Part shown: one piece after another, positions 38,322 through 49,475 of the stretch
How the letters are laid out: each line of letters begins with the position of its first letter
Position numbering within the stretch: position 1 is the first letter of the stretch
From: Rhodanobacter sp. DHB23
GTDB taxonomy: Bacteria > Pseudomonadota > Gammaproteobacteria > Xanthomonadales > Rhodanobacteraceae
Assembly: GCF_014842975.1 (NCBI RefSeq)
Contig: NZ_JACYXK010000028.1
Location: 248,001-312,000, forward strand
DNA length: 64,000 nt
Reading direction: 5' to 3'
The notes under the pieces: generated by a model
Told to the model about the DNA's origin: nothing
Seen by the model: the letters and a program-made list of their open reading frames with translations, nothing else
Databases searched by the model: none
Program-made: the position numbers and the translations under genes

Positions 38322-38334
38322 TATATATTTGGAT
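38316..38334. promoter_or_regulatory. Palindromic operator ATCCAATATATATTTGGAT
   Basis: Perfect 6-bp arms ATCCAA/TTGGAT around an AT-only centre, in an AT-rich island that stands out from the GC-rich surroundings. It lies 24 bases before the LysR start codon and overlaps the -35 of the divergent RNA, the usual place for a LysR-type autoregulatory site (T-N11-A type). Confidence 0.6.
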
Positions 38335-38357
38335 CGATATTTATACGAAACCCATAT

Positions 38358-39272
38358 ATGTTTGACTTCCGCCAGCTGCGCTACTTCGTCACGGTCGCCG
38401 AGGAATTGAGCTTCACGCGCGCCGCGCTGCGCCTGCACATCTCCCAGCCGCCGCTCTCGCAGCAGATCCAGGCCCTGGAACGGGACCTCGGCGTCCTGCT
38501 GCTGGAACGCAGCAAACGCAAGGTGGCGTTGACCGAGCCCGGCAAGGTTTTCCTCGAACAGGCTCGCCTGATCCTTGCCCAGGCCGAGCTGGCACGCAGC
38601 CGTACCGCCGATGCCGCGGCCGGCCACAGCGGCCAGTTGCGGCTGGCGTACACGTTGTCGGTATCGTTCCACCCCGCCCTGCCCCGCACCCTGCTGCGCC
38701 ATCGCCAGATGGCACAGGGCGTGGACGTCCAGTTGCGCGAGATGAACAACGCCCCGCAGTTCGCCGCCCTGCTGGCCAACGAGATCGACATCGGCTTCGT
38801 GCGTACCGAGCCGCGCCACCTGCAGGACGCCCGCAAGTTGCGCCTGCGCATGCTCGATCGCGAGCCGCTGATGCTCGCCCTGCCCTCCAGCCACCCGCTG
38901 GCCACGCGCGACCAGTTGCACATGGGCGAAGTGGCCGGCGAGGCCTTCGTCACGCAACCGCGCGAGGTGGCCGCCACCCTGCACGAAAAGCTCACCACGC
39001 TGGCCAGTGCGGCCGGCTTCCACCCCCGTACCGTGCAACAGGCGCGGCAGATCAGCGGACTGCTGGCCCTGGTGGCGGCGGGCCTGGGCGTGGCGCTGGT
39101 GCCGGCGACGATGCGCGCGGTGCACCTGGCCGGGGTCAGCTATGTGCCGCTGGCCGATCCCGCCGCCCAACTCCTGCTGGCCGTGGCCAGCCGGGCCGAC
39201 GATGCCTCCCCGGTGGTGGCGCAATTCCTGTCCACCGTGGACGAATTCGTCCGTGATTCCGGCAACTTGTGA
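38358..39272 (+). CDS. LysR-family transcriptional regulator
   Basis: 304 residues. N-terminal winged HTH: MFDFRQLRYFVTVAEELSFTRAALRLHISQPPLSQQIQALERDLGVLLLERSKRKVALTE-type opening (residues 1-60), then the periplasmic-binding-like effector domain to the end. There is no Shine-Dalgarno; a TTATAC -10 at 38341-38346 would start the transcript about five bases before the ATG, so the mRNA may be nearly leaderless. The effector is unknown. No metabolic target gene lies divergent; instead the upstream region holds the candidate C-rich RNA. Confidence 0.93.
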   Translation: MFDFRQLRYFVTVAEELSFTRAALRLHISQPPLSQQIQALERDLGVLLLERSKRKVALTEPGKVFLEQARLILAQAELARSRTADAAAGHSGQLRLAYTLSVSFHPALPRTLLRHRQMAQGVDVQLREMNNAPQFAALLANEIDIGFVRTEPRHLQDARKLRLRMLDREPLMLALPSSHPLATRDQLHMGEVAGEAFVTQPREVAATLHEKLTTLASAAGFHPRTVQQARQISGLLALVAAGLGVALVPATMRAVHLAGVSYVPLADPAAQLLLAVASRADDASPVVAQFLSTVDEFVRDSGNL

Positions 39273-39333
39273 CTGGCGATTCAGCAGGTTATACTAGCCC
39301 GCTGATTTTTCCGTTTGGTATCAGGAGCTCGCC

Positions 39334-39459
39334 GTGAAGGTGCTTAACTCGTTGAAGTCCGCCAAGGCGCGGCACCGCGACTGCAAGATCGTGCGTCGTC
39401 GCGGCAAGGTGTTCGTGATCTGCAAGAGCAACCCGCGTTTCAAGGCTCGTCAGCGCTGA
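39334..39459 (+). CDS. ykgO: 50S ribosomal protein L36, alternative (C-minus) form
   Basis: 41 residues from a GTG start with AGGAG six bases upstream. The sequence begins [20 protein letters not shown] and ends [17 protein letters not shown]. It lacks the full four-ligand zinc ribbon of the C-plus L36, so it is the zinc-independent paralogue (YkgO/RpmJ2 type) often used under zinc limitation. It is a single-gene unit: LysR stops 61 bases upstream and a strong terminator follows. No Zur box was recognised. Confidence 0.93.
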   Translation: MKVLNSLKSAKARHRDCKIVRRRGKVFVICKSNPRFKARQR

Positions 39460-39482
39460 GTCCGGCATGACGCGTGGATAAG

Positions 39483-39509
39483 AAAGGCCGCATCGATGCG
39501 GCCTTTTTT
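39483..39509 (+). terminator. Intrinsic terminator of the L36 gene
   Basis: Stem AAAGGCCGCA/TGCGGCCTTT with a TCGA loop, running into T6, 24 bases after the stop codon. Confidence 0.95.
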
Positions 39510-39626
39510 GTGTCTGCGATTTCTGGCGGTCGCCCTTCAGGTATCGCTTGCACGAAGCCGAAAACCGCTCCCGGCGGGTTTGGTTTCTGGCATGCAAGCC
39601 AGAACGTGGGGGTAGATCGCCGCGCT

Positions 39627-40103
39627 TCAGGTCTTCGACGTCGATCGCCTGCACGACAGCCAGAACAGCACCGCGGAGACGGTCAGCGAGACCCAGTAGT
39701 CGCTGGGTGCCGGCCCCCACCAGTGGATGTGCCACGGGATGTAGCGCGGCGCGAAATGCGCCACGCCATAGGCCGGGTTCAACACGAACCACAGGAAATC
39801 CTCGGTGATCCAGAACAGCATGATGCAGGCGAACACGCGCGCTTCGGCACGCCAGTTCCAGCGGCCGGTGAAGATCAGCGGGAAATGGAAGAACAATCCC
39901 ATGCAGGGGAAAAGCCAGGCGTGGTAGCCGGTCATCGGCCGGCCACCCCAGAAAATATCCAGCAGCCAGTGATGCTCGATGCGCCAGGTCGGCAGGTTCG
40001 CCGCCCAGCCGGCGGCGCCTTCGATCTGGATCTCCACGTTGGCAAAGAAGAAAGCCAGCAGCACGGTCCAGCCCAGGGTCAGCAGCAGCACCAGCGGCCG
40101 CAT
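39627..40103 (-). CDS. Hypothetical multi-span membrane protein rich in His and aromatic residues
   Basis: About 158 residues from the ATG at 40103 (MRPLVLLLTLGWTVLLAFFFANVEIQIEG); a start at 40145 is also possible. It has four or five membrane spans. Conserved-looking polar clusters include WRIEHHWLLDIFWGG, YHAWLFPCMGLFFHF, WITEDFLWFVLNP and YIPWHIHWWGPAPSDYW. The many His/Asp/Glu beside membrane ends could bind a metal, but no known motif matches. It follows the glycosyltransferase gene by 12 to 53 bases, so both may act on lipids. Function unknown. Confidence 0.65.
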   Translation of the reverse strand: MRPLVLLLTLGWTVLLAFFFANVEIQIEGAAGWAANLPTWRIEHHWLLDIFWGGRPMTGYHAWLFPCMGLFFHFPLIFTGRWNWRAEARVFACIMLFWITEDFLWFVLNPAYGVAHFAPRYIPWHIHWWGPAPSDYWVSLTVSAVLFWLSCRRSTSKT

Positions 40104-40156
40104 GGAAACAGGGTCTTCTCCTGCATGCAGGAATCGTCGATCCATCGGGCGCACGC

Positions 40157-41320
40157 TCAATGCTCCACCGGCCCAGCCGCTGTCCGCCGGCCCTCGAGCT
40201 GGGCCTGCACGATCTCCAGTACGCGCTGCGCCGCCTGCGGCTGGCCGAGGCGACGCGCCTGTTCGCGCATCCGCGCCAGGCGCTGGGGTTCGGCCAGCAA
40301 CTGGCGCACGCGGTATTCGAGCGAGACCAGGTCGATCGCCTTCAACGCCGCCCCCTGCTCCAGCACATAGTCCGCGTTGCGCTCTTCCTGGCCCGGGACC
40401 GGCGCATACACCACCATCGGCACGCCCATCGCCAGGCATTCGGAGGTGGTCAGTCCGCCCGGCTTGGTGATCACCAGGTCCGAACAGGCCATCAGCTGCG
40501 GCACTTCGCTGGTGAAGCCGAACGGGAACAGGCGCCCCGGATGCTCCGTGGCCAGCAACTTCAGCCTGGCCAGGGCGGCCTCGTTGCGCCCGGCCAGCAC
40601 GATGAGCTGGAAGTCGTGCTCGAGCCGCATCAGCGCCGTGGCCACTTCGTCGAGCTTGCCGACCCCGGCGCCGCCGCCCATCAGCATGATGGTCTGCCTG
40701 GCCGGATCCAGGCCGAAGCGCCCGGCACAGGTCGGGCGATCCTGCGGCTGGGTGAACGCCGGCATCACCGGAATGCCGGTGGCGTGGATGCGCCCCGCCT
40801 CGATGTGGTTGGCCTGCATGCGGAAGGCGATCTCGTCGCTGGCAGCGAAGAAACCCGTCATGCGCGGGATCACCCACATGCCGTGCAGGTCGAAGTCGGT
40901 GACCTGCACCCACACCGGCACCGTGAAGCGTTCGCGCCGGATCTCGTGCATCAGCATCTCGGCGGGCAGGAAGTGGGTGCAGACGATGGCGTCCGGCGCG
41001 AACGCGTTGATCGCCTTGCGCAGGTCGCCCGTGCCCAGTCGTTCGATGGCACGCCGCAGTTTCTGCATCGGGCCGTTCGGGTCGGCCTCCGAGCTGCGCT
41101 GGTACAGCATGCCCCACAGCGTCGGGTAGCTGCTGATCAGGGTGATGTAGAAATCGGTGTACAGCTTGCGGAACGCCGATGGCACGTAGTCCATCGCATC
41201 CAGGTGCCGGGTCTCGACCTGCGGCAAGGTCGTCTCGGCGGTCAGGCGCAACGCCTCGGCAGCACGCATGTGGCCTGCTCCGGCGGAGACGCTGAGTAAC
41301 AGGATTTTCTGCTGCGGCAT
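40157..41320 (-). CDS. MGDG synthase-like processive glycosyltransferase (GT28)
   Basis: 387 residues. The N-terminus KILLLSVSAGAGHMRAAEALR and SYPTLWGMLYQ are typical of MGDG synthases and UgtP-type diacylglycerol glucosyltransferases; the C-terminal half has LMGGGAGVGKLDE and the donor site ITKPGGLTTSECLAMGVPMV. It would transfer galactose or glucose from a UDP-sugar to diacylglycerol or a similar lipid. No clear membrane span; such enzymes attach peripherally. The galU product at 26356-27231 could supply UDP-glucose. Acceptor identity is inference. Confidence 0.82.
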   Translation of the reverse strand: MPQQKILLLSVSAGAGHMRAAEALRLTAETTLPQVETRHLDAMDYVPSAFRKLYTDFYITLISSYPTLWGMLYQRSSEADPNGPMQKLRRAIERLGTGDLRKAINAFAPDAIVCTHFLPAEMLMHEIRRERFTVPVWVQVTDFDLHGMWVIPRMTGFFAASDEIAFRMQANHIEAGRIHATGIPVMPAFTQPQDRPTCAGRFGLDPARQTIMLMGGGAGVGKLDEVATALMRLEHDFQLIVLAGRNEAALARLKLLATEHPGRLFPFGFTSEVPQLMACSDLVITKPGGLTTSECLAMGVPMVVYAPVPGQEERNADYVLEQGAALKAIDLVSLEYRVRQLLAEPQRLARMREQARRLGQPQAAQRVLEIVQAQLEGRRTAAGPVEH

Positions 41321-41380
41321 GGGGCGGACCGTTGTCAGGTGACCGTCGACGGGGGCAGCCCGCCCCCGGTTGGCTTGCCA

Positions 41381-41404
41381 GGCCGGCCACCGAGGTGGCC
41401 GGCC
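41381..41404 (-). terminator. Hairpin after greA
   Basis: A 10-bp perfect stem GGCCGGCCAC/GTGGCCGGCC with a CGAG loop, 28 bases beyond the greA stop on the minus strand. No U-run is seen, so termination may be Rho-assisted. Confidence 0.55.
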
Positions 41405-41431
41405 GTTCCAGACGTAGCTTCAGCCTGGCAA

Positions 41432-41907
41432 TCAGGAATAACGCACGCCCGTGATTTCGTAATGCTTGACGCCGTTCGGCGCGGTGAACTCGAAGCTGTC
41501 GCCTTCGCTCTTGCCGATCAGTGCACGCGCGATCGGCGAGGACACTGCGATCAGGCTCTGCTTGATGTCGGCCTCGAGGTCGCCCACGATCTGATAGGTC
41601 ACCTCGGCGCCGCTGTCCTCGTCCGCCAGGTCCACGATGGCACCGAACACCACCTTGCTGCCCGGGTTGAGGCGCGACACGTCGATCACCTCGGCGGTGG
41701 AAAGCAGCGCCTCCAACTGGCCGATGCGGCCCTCGATGAAGCTCTGCAGCTCGCGCGCGGCGTGGTACTCGGCGTTTTCCTTGAGGTCGCCGTGCGCACG
41801 TGCTTCGGCAATCGCCGCGATGATGCGCGGGCGATCTTCCGACTTCAGCTTTTCCAACTCGGCGCGCAGGCGTTCCGAACCTGCCTTGGTGATGGGGGCG
41901 CGATTGC

Positions 41908-41911
<4 letters not shown>
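41432..41911 (-). CDS. greA: Transcription elongation factor GreA
   Basis: 159 residues. N-terminal coiled coil with the catalytic tip [20 protein letters not shown] (acidic Asp-Glu pair reaching the RNA polymerase active site) and a C-terminal FKBP-like domain ([24 protein letters not shown]). It rescues backtracked polymerase by transcript cleavage. It overlaps the carB stop by four bases; carA-carB-greA is a common order. Confidence 0.97.
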
Positions 41912-45135
<3,224 letters not shown>

Positions 45136-45136
45136 C

Positions 45137-46264
45137 TCAGCGGGCCTCCTGCATCAGCTTGGCAAAACGATCAAACAGGTAACCCATCTCGTGCGGGCCG
45201 GGGCTCGCTTCCGGATGGCCCTGGAAGCAGAATGCCGGGCGGTCGGTGAGCGCGAAGCCCTGCAGCGAGCCGTCGAACAGCGACTGGTGGGTCACCCGCA
45301 CGTTCGCCGGCAGCGTGGTCGGATCGACCGCGAAGCCGTGGTTCTGCGAGGTGATCAGCACGCGGCCGTCGTCCAGGTCCTTCACCGGATGGTTCGCGCC
45401 GTGGTGGCCGAACTTCATCTTCAGCGTCTTCGCGCCCAGCGCCAGGCCCATGATCTGGTGACCGAGGCAGATGCCGAACAGCGGGATCTTCGCGTCGAGG
45501 AACTGCTTGGCCGCTTCGATCGCGTAGTCGCATGCGGCCGGATCGCCGGGGCCGTTGGAGAGGAACACGCCGTCCGGCTTCATCGCCAACACCTCGGCCG
45601 CCGGCGTCTGCGCGGGCACCACGGTGATGTCGCAGCCCTGCTCGGCCAGCAGGCGCAGGATGTTCTGCTTCACGCCGTAGTCGTAGGCCACCACCTTGAA
45701 GCGCCGGGCCGGCTGGCTGAAGGCCGTGCGGTCGAGGTCGTAGATGCCTTCGTTCCAGCTGTACGGCTTGCTCACGCTGACCACCTTGGCCAGGTCCATG
45801 CCGTTCAAGCCGGGGAAGGCGCGCGCCTTCGCCAGTGCGGCTTCGGCGTCGATGGCTTCGCCGGCCACGATGCAGCCGTTGAGCGCCCCCTTGTCGCGCA
45901 GGATGCGGGTGAGGCGGCGCGTGTCGATGCCGGCGATGGCGACGATGCCGTGGCGCTTGAGGTAATCGGGGAGGCTTTCAGTGCTGCGCCAGTTGCTCGC
46001 GCGGCGCGGCACGTCGCGCACGATCAGGCCGGCGGCGTGCACGGCGGTGGACTCGGCATCCTCGGCGTTGATGCCGGTGTTGCCGATGTGCGGGTACGTG
46101 AGGGTGACAATCTGGCGCGAGTACGAGGGATCGGTGAGGATCTCCTGGTAACCGGTCATGGCGGTGTTGAAAACCACCTCGCCGACGGTTTCACCAGTCG
46201 CGCCCACGGCATGGCCGTGGAACACGCTGCCGTCTTCGAGGGCAAGCAGAGCGGGGATGGGCAT
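45137..46264 (-). CDS. carA: Carbamoyl-phosphate synthase small subunit (glutamine amidotransferase)
   Basis: 375 residues from the ATG at 46264 ([21 protein letters not shown]). The class I amidotransferase triad is Cys in [15 protein letters not shown] and His/Glu in [13 protein letters not shown]. It releases ammonia from glutamine and channels it to CarB. The upstream 213 bases are shared with the divergent oxygenase gene; I saw no clear Arg or PyrR box. Confidence 0.97.
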   Translation of the reverse strand: MPIPALLALEDGSVFHGHAVGATGETVGEVVFNTAMTGYQEILTDPSYSRQIVTLTYPHIGNTGINAEDAESTAVHAAGLIVRDVPRRASNWRSTESLPDYLKRHGIVAIAGIDTRRLTRILRDKGALNGCIVAGEAIDAEAALAKARAFPGLNGMDLAKVVSVSKPYSWNEGIYDLDRTAFSQPARRFKVVAYDYGVKQNILRLLAEQGCDITVVPAQTPAAEVLAMKPDGVFLSNGPGDPAACDYAIEAAKQFLDAKIPLFGICLGHQIMGLALGAKTLKMKFGHHGANHPVKDLDDGRVLITSQNHGFAVDPTTLPANVRVTHQSLFDGSLQGFALTDRPAFCFQGHPEASPGPHEMGYLFDRFAKLMQEAR

Positions 46265-46477
46265 GGAAACCGCCTTTCGGGTGCAGCAAAGTCCGCAAGC
46301 CGCGAAAAGCAGGCTTGAGAACCTTGGAAGGGAGGACGTTCGGGCGGGTGGCAATGATAGGCGCAGGGGCACCGGCTGTCCACTTCGAATCGGGCATGAG
46401 GCGTGGATTTCGTCAGCCTCCGTATCATCGCGTGGCGTTAGACTGATCCGCCGTTTCCAGGGAAATGAAACCTGCCC

Positions 46478-47173
46478 ATGAGTCCGGATGCCCTGCTCGA
46501 TCCTGCCCGCTTCGATCGCCCGGACACCCTGGTGCAGCGGGAACCGTTTCCCTTCATGGTGGCCCATGGCCAGTTGCCCGACGACGCGCGTGGCGAGTTG
46601 GATCGCGACTTCCCGCCTTACCCGAGTGCCGGCTTCTTCCCGTGGGATCCGGCCGATTGCGGCCCATCGATCAACGCCCTGGTCGGGCAGCTCACCGCCC
46701 CCGATTTCGCCGACCTGATCGGCGGCAAGCTGGGCATCGCCGGGCTCGGCCAGTATCCGACGCTGGTGACGCTGTGCCGCCTGCTCAACAAGCGCCACGG
46801 CACCATCCACACCGACAGCAAGTCCAAGGTCGCCACCGCCCTGCTCTACCTCAACCCGCAATGGCCCGACACCAGTGACGGCTGCCTGCGCTTCCTGGAC
46901 AAGATCGACGACATCGATGCGCTCGTGGCCCCCGAACTGCCGCCGCTGTACGGCGAATTCGCCGTGTTCAGGCGCAGCGACAACTCCTTCCACGGCCACC
47001 TGCCCTACGAGGGCGAGCGCCGGGTGATCCAGGTGGCCTGGCTCACCAGCGAGGAGGAGAAACTGCGCAAGACCAGGCGCGGCAAGTTCTCCCGCCTGTT
47101 CAAGAAACTGTTCGGCAAGCTGGACACGCGGTACGGCGCCAAGCGCGACCGCAACGCCGCGCACCGCGACTGA
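46478..47173 (+). CDS. 2-oxoglutarate/Fe(II)-dependent oxygenase family protein
   Basis: 231 residues. The iron facial triad is visible as HTD (in [20 protein letters not shown]) and a distal His in [20 protein letters not shown], where the Arg would bind 2-oxoglutarate. The tail is basic ([20 protein letters not shown]), possibly for nucleic acid or membrane contact. The substrate is unknown. It is a single gene between carA and the secreted-protein gene. Confidence 0.8.
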   Translation: MSPDALLDPARFDRPDTLVQREPFPFMVAHGQLPDDARGELDRDFPPYPSAGFFPWDPADCGPSINALVGQLTAPDFADLIGGKLGIAGLGQYPTLVTLCRLLNKRHGTIHTDSKSKVATALLYLNPQWPDTSDGCLRFLDKIDDIDALVAPELPPLYGEFAVFRRSDNSFHGHLPYEGERRVIQVAWLTSEEEKLRKTRRGKFSRLFKKLFGKLDTRYGAKRDRNAAHRD

Positions 47174-47268
47174 GCCTCACCAAGCCTCCTGGTTCAAATC
47201 TTGCTTTCCTGCCAGCGAATCCAGCTGGCGGGCGGCCTGAGGCGCTCCCTGACGCAATTCGCCGGCAC

Positions 47269-47297
47269 TTGCAAGCGACTTTGCCCGCGCCTATATG
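47269..47297 (+). promoter_or_regulatory. Sigma-70-like promoter of the gene at 47377
   Basis: A -35 TTGCAA at 47269-47274, a 17-base spacer and a -10 TATATG at 47292-47297, about 80 bases before the ATG, in otherwise GC-rich DNA. Confidence 0.6.
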
Positions 47298-47376
47298 TGT
47301 GCGCTTCGTCACACTTTCAGGGACGGTGTGAACGAAAGTCCGTGGCCTGGCCACGCGAATACGCTCGGAGGGGACT

Positions 47377-48156
47377 ATGAAACTGCTCACTGTGTGTGTG
47401 GTTGCGGCGCTTGCGGCTTCCGCCGCGGCAAGCGCCCGCGCGGGAGATTCGGACAAGGCCGTCGTCTGGCGGGACTGGACCGATACCGTGGCTCCAGCCC
47501 AGCAAGAGCACTACGAGGCCGGCGTCAAGGCATTCAACCAGTGCCTGCGCGAGCACCATGTCAAGTTCAGCATGCCGACCGTGGCCCACGAGACTGGCAA
47601 CGACTACCAGTATTCGTCCGACGTGGGGCCTGTCACCTGGGCCGACCTGGACGCCCTGGATGCCCAGATGAAGCCATGTGATGCGACCTGGCGCTCGCAG
47701 GGCAACCCGTACCTGACGGGCGAGACCAGTGCGCTCATGGTGCTGCAGCCCGACCTGAGCAGCCCATCCGCCAACTGGCGAACCGAAGTTCCGCCGCCGA
47801 TCCTGCAGGTGCTCGACTACAAGCTGAAGCCGGGGCGCGAACCAGGAATGGCCTTCAACGACGCGGTCAAGAAGATCACCGCCGCGGCCATCAAGGCCAA
47901 CTGGCCGTATCACTGGTACACCTTCCAGATCCAGGGCGATGGCGATGGCGCGCCTGACTATGTCCTGGTGATCCGCAGCAAGAACTGGGCTGAAGCCGGT
48001 GCCGAGCCTGATCCCCCGCTGTGGAAGATGGTGGCCGGCGTGTACGGGCAGTCTGCCGCGGACGCGATCCGCAAATCCCTGGACGATTCGATCGCCAAGG
48101 CATCCGACCACTTCGACAGGTACAACGCCGACCTCAGCTACACGGCCGGCAAGTGA
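47377..48156 (+). CDS. Hypothetical secreted protein
   Basis: 259 residues with a clean signal peptide (MKLLTVCVVAALAASAAASARA, cleaved after ARA). The mature part has two cysteines (FNQCLREH, MKPCDATW) likely to form a disulfide, and alternating charged and aromatic stretches such as VTWADLDALDAQMK and NWPYHWYTFQIQGDGDG. I recognise no domain. GGAGGGG precedes the start codon. It has its own promoter and a hairpin after the stop, so it is a single-gene unit. Function unknown. Confidence 0.75.
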   Translation: MKLLTVCVVAALAASAAASARAGDSDKAVVWRDWTDTVAPAQQEHYEAGVKAFNQCLREHHVKFSMPTVAHETGNDYQYSSDVGPVTWADLDALDAQMKPCDATWRSQGNPYLTGETSALMVLQPDLSSPSANWRTEVPPPILQVLDYKLKPGREPGMAFNDAVKKITAAAIKANWPYHWYTFQIQGDGDGAPDYVLVIRSKNWAEAGAEPDPPLWKMVAGVYGQSAADAIRKSLDDSIAKASDHFDRYNADLSYTAGK

Positions 48157-48161
48157 CGCCT

Positions 48162-48200
48162 GCTGTCCTCCGGACGGCCACACGCCGCCCGGAGGACAGC
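48162..48200. terminator. Hairpin between convergent genes
   Basis: A 12-bp perfect stem GCTGTCCTCCGG/CCGGAGGACAGC with a 15-base loop directly after the stop at 48156 and 15 bases before the end of the convergent antiporter gene. No U-run on either side. Confidence 0.55.
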
Positions 48201-48214
48201 GCAACGGCCGGACC

Positions 48215-49222
48215 TCAACGGGCGAAATGCAAGGCCACGACCATGGCGAACACGCCGTACAAAAGGCCCACTGGCAGCAGTTGGCGCGCATCCACGTTTC
48301 CGCGCTGGAACAGCCACCAGAGATAGGCGATCGCGGCCGCAGTCAACGCGCCCGATGTCAGCAGCGGCGCATCGAACAGCCACGGCGTGGCGAAGATCGC
48401 CAGCGCACTGGGGATGGTGGCCTGGATCATCATGGCGCCGGAGATGTTCGCCAGCGCCAGGCGCTCCTTGCCCTGGCGCACCCAGATCAGCGCGTTGAGC
48501 GTCTCCGGCAGTTCGGTCGCCACCGGGCTCAGCACCAGCGCCACCAGGTGCGGCGGCAGCGACATTGCCACGCCGATCGCTTCCAGTTGGCCTACGAACA
48601 CCCTCGAAGCCACGGCGATCACCACCAGCGCAGCCACGGCCTGCAGCCACACCCAGCCCAGCGCGGGGTCCGCCTGGCGCGGGCACAGCTTCAGCGGTTC
48701 CAGCTCTTCCTCTTCTTCCGGCACGCTGTCGTCGCTGCGCATCTCGCGCCACACGTACAGTGCATAGGCCAGCAGGAACACCACGCCAAGCGCCGGCTTG
48801 AGCGCGAACGCCACCAGGCCGAGACCAACCTTGAGTGCGAAGATCGCCAGGAACCACGACTGGTCGCGCGCCAGCCGCTGGTGATCGACGCGCACCAGCC
48901 CATCGACGCGCCGCAGGCGCTTGCGGTTGCTCAACAATGCGATGCCGACCACCGCATAGGCCACCGTGGCCAACGCCAGCGGACCACCCATCGCCGCGCC
49001 CACGCCGATGTCGCGTGCTGCGGGTGTCTTGCCGAAGATCACCGCGACGAAGGTGACGGCGCTTTCCGGCAGCGCGGTGCCGAACGCGGCTAGCACGGTG
49101 CCGGTGGCGGTCGCGCCCATGTCGAGCTTGCGCCCCAGCCACTCGACGCTGTTGACGAAATATTCGCAGGCTAGATAGATCGCGCCGGCGGAGACGAGGA
49201 ACAGGGCGAGGATAGGCAGCAT
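48215..49222 (-). CDS. CaCA-family cation antiporter (probable Mn2+/Ca2+ exporter)
   Basis: 335 residues from the ATG at 49222, about ten membrane spans in two inverted halves. Each half carries the alpha-repeat signature: GTVLAAFGTALPESAVTF (near residue 45) and LVLSPVATELPETLNALIW (near 230), with the acidic residue of the P-E pair lining the ion path. An acidic loop (DDSVPEEEEELEP) joins the halves. Annotated homologues are called sodium/calcium antiporters; the manganese riboswitch in the leader argues that Mn2+ export is the relevant job here. Confidence 0.9.
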   Translation of the reverse strand: MLPILALFLVSAGAIYLACEYFVNSVEWLGRKLDMGATATGTVLAAFGTALPESAVTFVAVIFGKTPAARDIGVGAAMGGPLALATVAYAVVGIALLSNRKRLRRVDGLVRVDHQRLARDQSWFLAIFALKVGLGLVAFALKPALGVVFLLAYALYVWREMRSDDSVPEEEEELEPLKLCPRQADPALGWVWLQAVAALVVIAVASRVFVGQLEAIGVAMSLPPHLVALVLSPVATELPETLNALIWVRQGKERLALANISGAMMIQATIPSALAIFATPWLFDAPLLTSGALTAAAIAYLWWLFQRGNVDARQLLPVGLLYGVFAMVVALHFAR

Positions 49223-49232
49223 GGGATGCACG

Positions 49233-49282
49233 GGCCGGGCGAACGATGGAACCGATGGCGCAACGACACCGTTCGCCCGGCC
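49233..49282 (-). promoter_or_regulatory. Expression-platform hairpin of the riboswitch
   Basis: A 13-bp perfect stem GGCCGGGCGAACG/CGTTCGCCCGGCC with a 24-base loop lies between the aptamer and the start codon. Its base is 10 nt from the ATG, so it covers the ribosome-binding region; there is no U-run, which points to translational control. Confidence 0.6.
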
Positions 49283-49294
49283 GGGTGAGGTGTC

Positions 49295-49434
49295 GCTGGC
49301 CAAAGGTCTCGCCGGGCAACGCATCGGGCGACGATGCCTGCCGTTCGCACCATGGCGCCGCGGGCGGCGACCAAGTCTGTTGATGCGAACGCCTCGGGGG
49401 ATGAGGCTGGCTACTCCCCAATGACAGGCCAGCG
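49295..49434 (-). ncRNA. yybP-ykoY manganese riboswitch
   Basis: On the minus strand the two conserved elements of the class are present: TTGGGGAGTAGCC near the 5' end and GCGAGACCTTTGG near the 3' end. The outer arms CGCTGGCC (49434-49427) and GGCCAGCG (49302-49295) form a perfect P1. An internal arm GCGCCATGGTGC-like region fits P2/P3. The class binds Mn2+ and turns on exporters. It lies directly before the CaCA antiporter gene, a known partner of this riboswitch. Confidence 0.87.
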
Positions 49435-49463
49435 ATGCTAGCTGCCGGCAGGTGGCGAGGCAA
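49435..49463 (-). promoter_or_regulatory. Candidate promoter of the riboswitch-antiporter transcript
   Basis: Minus-strand -35 TTGCCT (49463-49458), a 17-base spacer and -10 TAGCAT (49440-49435), in the 41-base gap after dapB. The start site would fall inside the outer P1 arm and shorten it, so transcription from dapB is an alternative. Confidence 0.45.
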
Positions 49464-49475
49464 GTTTTTGCGGGT

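Noticed and set aside
40146-41390. Extension of the small membrane-protein frame through the glycosyltransferase gene (587 residues in total)
   Set aside because: The upstream part is the glycosyltransferase in another frame with no protein character.
45150-45180. CAAAACGATCAAAC inside carA as a third PsrA operator
   Set aside because: It is not palindromic in the required way and lies inside a coding region.
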